Shown in pieces: positions 58,892 to 64,000 of a stretch of 64,000 nt of DNA (positions within the stretch are counted from its first letter, which is position 1; each line of letters begins with the position of its first letter). Below the pieces are notes generated by a model. That model ran no database searches. It was not told the DNA's origin and worked only from the letters and a program-made list of their open reading frames with translations. This DNA is from Streptomyces sp. NBC_00878. Lineage in GTDB: Bacteria > Actinomycetota > Actinomycetes > Streptomycetales > Streptomycetaceae. The position numbers were made by a program, and so were the translations under genes. The stretch covers positions 9,486,001 to 9,550,000 of the forward strand of contig NZ_JAPEOK010000001.1 of assembly GCF_026341515.1 (NCBI RefSeq), in the 5' to 3' direction.

Positions 58892-59754
58892 GCGGCGGCG
58901 TCCGCGGCCACGGGGCGGCCGGCGTGGAGGGCCGCGGCCATCCGCATGCCCTCGGACCAGGCAACGGGGCCGACGTCGGACAGCCGGAGTGGGCGCTCCT
59001 GCTCACGGCCCCACCTCAGACTGCCGGTCCGGCCCGCGTCGTCGTAGTACGGGTTGCCGATGTCGACCGCCGCGGTGAAGACCTGCCCGGTGTCCCGGAT
59101 CCGGCCGGTGACGTAGCCTCCGGCGACCTTGTAGCCGAGCGAGGTGGCGCGGGCGGAGAGGTGGAACCATGAGCCGTACTCGGCGCCGGAGAACTCGGTG
59201 ACCTCGTCGGCGTCACCGTCGATGTCATGGGGTCTGCTCCACGTGGCGCGGTGGATCTGTTCGACGCCCTGGACCACGCCCAACTCGGCCGCGAACAAGC
59301 GGAGTTCCGCAAGGTCCGGAAGCAGGACCGGGTGAGGCATGGTCACCGTGCGGGGGGAGAGTCGGACCGTCTCGCCGTCCAGGTTCACCACCCGCAGTTC
59401 GCCCGAGGACTCGGCGTCCCGGAGGAAACCGACCTCGTCGGGGCCTTCGCCGACCACGACCAGGTCACGCAGTGCCGACCGCCATGCCTCGTCGGGCCAG
59501 AGCCGGGTCAGCAGTCCGGCCGGCACCGGCAGCGAGGACACCATCCAGTTGTCGACCTGCGCCGCGCACTCCGCCGCGTGTCGGCCCAGCCACTCGGCGA
59601 ACCGCTGGAGCTCGATCACTTCGGGGCGGTCCCGTAACTCTTCGGGCAGGTTTCTCACCTGCCCTGTCGGCGACGCCTCCGACGCGGACCGGGCCACCAC
59701 CCGGCCCTCCATCAGCGCGATCTCATAGGTGTCGCCCACTGCCAGCCAGCCCAT
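58888..59754 (-). CDS. DUF4132-like protein
   Basis: A 288-residue soluble protein starting MGWLAVGDTYEIALMEGRVV. It shows VTMPHPVLLPDLAELRLFAAELGVVQGVEQIHRATW, similar to the HP-x-W...QPF.Q..R pattern of DUF4132, then a Tyr-containing LSARATSLGYKVAGGYVTGRI and the closing GPVAWSEGMRMAAALHAG. DUF4132 occurs in MolR/WGR-type proteins of unknown activity. It is the first gene of a two-gene operon with the 1770-residue protein (GTGA overlap). A longer start at 59838 is possible but the extra residues look non-homologous. Confidence 0.72.
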   Translation of the reverse strand: MGWLAVGDTYEIALMEGRVVARSASEASPTGQVRNLPEELRDRPEVIELQRFAEWLGRHAAECAAQVDNWMVSSLPVPAGLLTRLWPDEAWRSALRDLVVVGEGPDEVGFLRDAESSGELRVVNLDGETVRLSPRTVTMPHPVLLPDLAELRLFAAELGVVQGVEQIHRATWSRPHDIDGDADEVTEFSGAEYGSWFHLSARATSLGYKVAGGYVTGRIRDTGQVFTAAVDIGNPYYDDAGRTGSLRWGREQERPLRLSDVGPVAWSEGMRMAAALHAGRPVAADAAA

Positions 59755-59906
59755 TGGTCCCTCTGCCTCTTTCACCGTCGCGGAAACCCGCACAGCGCCG
59801 CTGACAGCCCGGATCGTCCGACGGCCCGGATCGGCCACCCCGCTGTGACTGTCCGCGAAAGATTAGAGGCACCCACTGACAGACCCCGGTGGCCGCCTGT
59901 CCCGGA

Positions 59907-60818
59907 CTAGGCCCTGTCGGGCCTGTCCGACGATTCCCCGGCCCGGCGCAGTCGCGCGATCACCGGAGCGAACGCCTCCATGTTCGGCTCCAGAACCGTC
60001 AGATACGAGAACCCGTACCGTTCCTGCTGCGCCCGCACCCGCTCGACGATGTCCTCCAGGGTCCCCACGAGCACGATCGGCAGGTCCAGGATCTGCCGCT
60101 CGGTCAGGTGGGGGAGGTGGGACAGCCACGGCTGGATCGCGGCACCTCGGTCGTCGGTGACGGTGACGATCTGGATCAGCAGGTTCAGCTCGGCGGGCGC
60201 CGCCCGTCCGGCGGCCAACTTCCGGTACAGAGCGACCCGTTCGTCGAGTTCCTCCGCCGTGATCGGCTCCAGGACGCCGCCGTCCCGGGTGCGTGCCGCG
60301 GTGAACGCCGCGATGTCCGCGTGCTCGGCGGTCAGCCGCAGCATCCGGTCGCCGTTGCCGCCGATCAGCAACGGCACTCGCGGCTTCTGCACGAGTTGAG
60401 GCTGATGGGCATCCGAATCGAGAATCCGGCGCAACTCCTCGACCGTACGCCGGAGATGGTCCACCCGCTCACCCGGCGAACCCCAGGGGAGACCCGCCGT
60501 CTCGTGCTCCGCCTGTACGTAGCCGGTGCCGAGCCCGAGTTCCAGGCGGCCGCCCGTCAGCGCGTCCGTCGTCGCCACCTCGCGGGCCAGCAACGCCGGG
60601 TTCCAGAAACCGGCGTTGAGCACGAACGTGCCCACGCGTGGCCGTTCGGTCGCCTCGGCGGCGGCGACCAGCGCCGGGAAGGGGGCGGGCGCGCCGAGGT
60701 GGTCCGGGGCCAGGATCACGTCGTAGCCGAGTTCCTCGGCCCGACGGCACTTCGCGCGCCATTCGCCGGCGGGCGCGGGACTCATCAGGTTGACCCCGAA
60801 GCGGAACGGGCGGGCCAT
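59907..60818 (-). CDS. F420-dependent LLM-class oxidoreductase
   Basis: A 303-residue luciferase-like monooxygenase-family enzyme of the TIGR03621 type: FRFGVNLMSPAPAGEWRAKCRRAEELGYDVILAPDHLG, VGTFVLNAGFWNPALLAREVATTDALTGGRLELGLGTGY, PLLIGGNGDRMLRLTAEHADI and GTLEDIVERVRAQQERYGFSYLTV. It probably uses F420 as hydride carrier. Substrate unknown; single gene. Confidence 0.88.
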   Translation of the reverse strand: MARPFRFGVNLMSPAPAGEWRAKCRRAEELGYDVILAPDHLGAPAPFPALVAAAEATERPRVGTFVLNAGFWNPALLAREVATTDALTGGRLELGLGTGYVQAEHETAGLPWGSPGERVDHLRRTVEELRRILDSDAHQPQLVQKPRVPLLIGGNGDRMLRLTAEHADIAAFTAARTRDGGVLEPITAEELDERVALYRKLAAGRAAPAELNLLIQIVTVTDDRGAAIQPWLSHLPHLTERQILDLPIVLVGTLEDIVERVRAQQERYGFSYLTVLEPNMEAFAPVIARLRRAGESSDRPDRA

Positions 60819-60963
60819 GAACTCTCCTCACCGGTAAGGGACTTGAGAACGCCGTGGGCGCCGGGCACGCCGGGCACTCCGCGTACGCCGAGCGCGCCGT
60901 GAACGTAGAGAACGAACGCCGTACACGTCGAGCGAGCGCTCCGCGCGTCACTCACTCACTCAC

Positions 60964-63531
60964 TCACTCGTGCGCGATGGCCGCCAGCACATTCATGCGC
61001 GACGCGCGCAACGCCGGCAGCAGCGCCGCCACGATGCCCACGACGGCCGACCCCACGACGACCGCGACGATGGTCGTCCACGGGATCGCGAGCGCGTTCA
61101 TCCCCTGTAGGGCCAGGACCTGCTGCACGCACACGCCCCACACGAGTCCGAGCGCGAGCCCGAGGACCGCGCCGAACACGGCGATCACCACCGACTCCAG
61201 CCGGATCATCCGCCGCAACTGCCGCCGGGCGAGCCCGATCGCGCGCAGCAGCCCGATCTCGCGGGTGCGCTCCACGACCGACAGGGCAAGGGTGTTGACC
61301 ACGCCGAGCACCGCGATGACGATCGCGAGGCCGAGCAGGGCGTACACCAGGTAGAGCAGCACGGCGATCTGATCGTGGATCAGCTTCTTGTAGTCGGCCA
61401 GGTCACGCACCTGCACCTGCGGGTACGGGTCCAGCGTCTTGTCGAGGTTCGCGCGCAGGGTGTCGGCGGAGGTGCCCGGGGCCGCGTTCACGTACAGCGC
61501 GGAGTCCTGCCCGCCGGGCACGTACTTCTCGATCGTCCCGAAGCCGAAGAACAGCCCGCCCTGCGTGCCGAAGCCGTCGGCGGCGTCCTGGTCGGTCAGC
61601 GCGCCCACCTTCAGTTCGGCCTTCCGGTCGGCGGGGAACTCGACGGGGATCGTGCTCCCGACCCGTAGGCCGTGGTCCTTGGCGAAGCCCGCGTCCATGG
61701 CGATGTTCCCGTCCGCGAGCGCGGCGGCCGTGTCGCCCTGGGCGTACGTGATGCGGGCGACCTCGTCGAGCTGCGACTCGTAGCCCGCCGCGGTCGTCTC
61801 GACGCGCTCGCCGTCCGGCAGCCGGACGGCGACCGGCGTGAACCGCTGCCGTACGACGAGGCCCGCGCCCTCCGTGTCCCGCACCTTCTCGGTGACCTCC
61901 TGCGGGAACGGCAGGAAGTTGCTGTTCTGCACCACGAAGTCGGCGCCCAGCGTCTTGTCGATCTGCTCGTCGAAGGACTGGGACATGGACGCGCTCGCCA
62001 CGGACATCCCGCCCACCAGGGCGAGGCCCACCATCAGGGCGGCAGCGGTGGCGCCGGTGCGGCGCGGGTTGCGCAGGGCGTTGCGCTGGCTCATCCGGCC
62101 GATCGAGCCGAACACGGCGGGGAAGAAGCCGCCGAGGACACGGATCACCGGCCGGACGAGCAACGGCCCGGCGATGACCGTGGCGATGAGGGTGAGGACG
62201 ACGCCGAGGCCCAGCAGGGAGGCGGCGGACCCGGTCTCCGTGGCGGTCGCGCACCCGACGAGCGCGGCGGTGCCCAGCGCGCCGACGATCAGCCCCACCA
62301 CGGCCCGTACCCGCAACGGCCGTCCCACACCGGCGATTTCGGCGTCCGACAGCGCGGCCATCGGCGACACACCGGCCGCCCGACGGGCCGGCAGATACGC
62401 CGCGACGAAGGTGACGCCCACCCCGACGACGTAGGCCGAGACGGGCGTCGCCCAGCCGATGACCATCTCGGCCGTGCTCAGGTTCATGCCGAACAGGCCC
62501 ATGAGCTCGATGAGCCCGATCGCGAGCCCGATGCCCGCGGCCAGGCCGAGCGTCGAACCCACCAGGCCCAGCAGCGTCGCCTCCAGGAGCACGGAACGGC
62601 GCACCTGCCGCCGGTCGGCGCCGAGCGCCCGCAACAGGCCCAGCTCACGCGTGCGTTGGGCGATCAGCATGGAGAAGGTGTTGACGATCAGGAAGACCCC
62701 GACCAGCACCGCGATACCGGCGAAGCCGAGCATCACGTACTTGATCACGTCGAGGAATCCGCCGAGTTGGGAGGCGGCGGTCTCGGCCTGCTCGTCGGCC
62801 GTCTCCAACTCGTAGGTACCGGTGCCGATCTCGGCGCCGACGCGCTGCTTGAGCTGCTCGTCGCTCACGCCCTCCGCCGCGTCCACCTGGATGCTGGTGG
62901 CGACGCCCGTCCGGCCCAGCAGCTTGGTCGGTGCGACCGCCGGGTCGAGGAAGACCAGCGCGGCACCCGGGTTGGTGGTCGTGAAGGTCGCGATGCCGAC
63001 GACCTCCACCTTGAACGACCCGGGCTGCGCGATCACGGTCAGCGTGTCACCGATGCCGACGTGCTTCTTGTCGGCCGTGTCCGCGTCGAGGAGCGCCTCG
63101 CCTGCCCCGCGCGGGGCGTGCCCCGAGGTGAGCTTCACAGGGCTGCGCTCGGTGACGTACCAGTCGGCGGCGATGGTCGGCGCACCGGTGGTCGGTCCGA
63201 CCGACTCGTTGTCGCTGTCGACGACGGTGACGTTCTCGACGGACACGTCCGGACGCGTGAGCGCGACGCCGTCGACCTTGTCGATGCGGTCCACGAGGTC
63301 GGTGGGCACGGTCGCGACGGCCCCGGAGGGGATCTGCGACTCCAGGTCCTCCTTCGGGCTCACGGTCACGTCGGCCGACGTGGACGCGAACAGCCGGTCG
63401 AAGGTGCGGGTGACCGTGTCCGAGAAGATCAGGCTGCCCGCGACGAACGCCACGGACAGGACGACGGCCAGCGCCGAGAGCAGCAGCCGGCCCTTGTGCG
63501 CGAGGAAACTCCGGAGTGTCGCCTTCAGCAC
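60964..63531 (-). CDS. FtsX/MacB-type ABC exporter permease
   Basis: An 855-residue permease with two FtsX repeats: helix 1 near the start (RLLLSALAVVLSVAFVAGSLIFSDTV), an extracytoplasmic MacB-like domain, three helices (LGFAGIAVLVGVFLIVNTFSMLIAQRTRELGLLRALGADRRQVR), central helices, a second external domain and a last trio (VLYLVYALLGLAIVIAVLGVVNTLALSVVERTREIGLLRAIGLARRQLR). It partners the ATPase 11 bases upstream. Such systems export lipids, peptides or drugs, or transmit force. Confidence 0.92.
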   Translation of the reverse strand: MLKATLRSFLAHKGRLLLSALAVVLSVAFVAGSLIFSDTVTRTFDRLFASTSADVTVSPKEDLESQIPSGAVATVPTDLVDRIDKVDGVALTRPDVSVENVTVVDSDNESVGPTTGAPTIAADWYVTERSPVKLTSGHAPRGAGEALLDADTADKKHVGIGDTLTVIAQPGSFKVEVVGIATFTTTNPGAALVFLDPAVAPTKLLGRTGVATSIQVDAAEGVSDEQLKQRVGAEIGTGTYELETADEQAETAASQLGGFLDVIKYVMLGFAGIAVLVGVFLIVNTFSMLIAQRTRELGLLRALGADRRQVRRSVLLEATLLGLVGSTLGLAAGIGLAIGLIELMGLFGMNLSTAEMVIGWATPVSAYVVGVGVTFVAAYLPARRAAGVSPMAALSDAEIAGVGRPLRVRAVVGLIVGALGTAALVGCATATETGSAASLLGLGVVLTLIATVIAGPLLVRPVIRVLGGFFPAVFGSIGRMSQRNALRNPRRTGATAAALMVGLALVGGMSVASASMSQSFDEQIDKTLGADFVVQNSNFLPFPQEVTEKVRDTEGAGLVVRQRFTPVAVRLPDGERVETTAAGYESQLDEVARITYAQGDTAAALADGNIAMDAGFAKDHGLRVGSTIPVEFPADRKAELKVGALTDQDAADGFGTQGGLFFGFGTIEKYVPGGQDSALYVNAAPGTSADTLRANLDKTLDPYPQVQVRDLADYKKLIHDQIAVLLYLVYALLGLAIVIAVLGVVNTLALSVVERTREIGLLRAIGLARRQLRRMIRLESVVIAVFGAVLGLALGLVWGVCVQQVLALQGMNALAIPWTTIVAVVVGSAVVGIVAALLPALRASRMNVLAAIAHE

Positions 63532-63542
63532 GACAGCCTGCC

Positions 63543-64000
63543 TCAGTCCTTGTCGAGGGCGATGCCCTGGTCGGGAGTGCCATCCTGGTCGGTTGCGATG
63601 GTCTGGTCGGGGGCGGTGGCCGGGTCGGCGGCGACGGCCGGTTCTGGGGCGCCGTCGCCCTCGAACGTCCCGCGGATCGTGTCGAACCTCTTCATGCGCT
63701 CCAGCACCGCCTCCGCCGTGGGCCGCGCCATCTCGTCCACGATCCGTCCGTCCCCGAGGAAGAGCACCAGGTCGGCGTGGGCGGCGGCGCCCGGATCGTG
63801 CGTGACCATGACGACGGTCTGGCCCAGATCGTCGACCGCGTCCCGCAGGAAGCCGAGCACTTCGAGCCCGGCCCGCGAGTCCAGGTTGCCCGTCGGCTCG
63901 TCGGCGAAGATCAGCTCGGGGCGCGAGGCGAGGGCACGGGCGCAGGCCACACGCTGCTGCTGACCGCCGGAGAGCTGTGCGGGCCGGTGCTTGAGCCGGT
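63543..64000 (-). CDS. ABC exporter ATPase, cut by the window edge
   Basis: The C-terminal 152 residues of a MacB/LolD-type ATPase: signature LSGGQQQRVACARALAS, Walker B LIFADEPTGNLD, H-loop VMVTHD. The N-terminus with Walker A lies beyond position 64000. After the ATPase core is an unusual Asp/Ala/Thr tail (DPATAPDQTIATDQDGTPDQ). It precedes and partners the FtsX-type permease. Confidence 0.93.
   Translation of the reverse strand, partial: RLKHRPAQLSGGQQQRVACARALASRPELIFADEPTGNLDSRAGLEVLGFLRDAVDDLGQTVVMVTHDPGAAAHADLVLFLGDGRIVDEMARPTAEAVLERMKRFDTIRGTFEGDGAPEPAVAADPATAPDQTIATDQDGTPDQGIALDKD

Overview
The window is high-GC chromosomal DNA of a Streptomyces-type actinomycete. The reasons are the very strong G/C third-position bias, frequent GTG starts and GTGA/ATGA overlaps, rare TTA (bldA) codons, a SigJ-type ECF sigma factor, DasR-like GntR and MocR-like regulators, and many families typical of streptomycetes. 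I found no rRNA, tRNA, CRISPR array, insertion sequence or phage gene.

Region 1-5100 is ordinary: a DMT exporter with a divergent XRE-cupin regulator, a YbaK-type deacylase, an ArsR regulator facing a gutted cation-efflux gene, a double VOC protein and an MHYT membrane protein. Region 5104-13240 is the most interesting part. It is a compact class III lanthipeptide locus: a LanKC synthetase, two 28-residue precursors too short for routine gene calling, a vestigial third core, an MFS exporter, a prolyl oligopeptidase that probably removes the leader after its single proline, an atypical response regulator that lacks its phospho-Asp and carries a TTA codon, and an ArsR-like regulator. The predicted products are nine-residue peptides with one Ser-x-x-Ser-x-x-x-Cys (labionin) motif.

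Region 13500-15000 holds a CoA-binding protein abutting a frameshifted and truncated metallophosphoesterase. Region 15185-18380 is a cobalamin riboswitch followed by a BtuFCD-like importer. Then come a degenerate CysRS-like protein, a SixA phosphatase, a YigZ protein, a secreted TTA-containing RTX-repeat protein, SbcD/SbcC, two Lrp/AsnC regulators with their divergent partners (rhodanese; trans-sulfuration lyase), an Imm21-like protein, an SDR, a DUF885 protein and an ACT-GNAT membrane protein.

Region 35100-38000 carries several gene remnants (SWIM-type protein, MocR regulator, DMT transporter) around an intact PhoD phosphatase. Region 38000-46560 has an alpha/beta hydrolase, SigJ, a GntR regulator with a palindromic operator, a ROK regulator, and a two-component system divergent from a two-gene ABC exporter. 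Region 46563-53230 contains purB-mug, a DUF4326 protein, an SGNH hydrolase, a pair of CNNM/CorC-like membrane proteins and a GNAT. Region 53579-59754 is a two-gene translationally coupled operon encoding a DUF4132-like protein and a 1770-residue protein of unknown role. The window closes with an F420-type oxidoreductase and an FtsX/MacB-type ABC exporter whose ATPase gene runs off the right edge.

Many intergenic gaps hold short G/C-rich tandem repeats or strong hairpins that look like terminators between operons.
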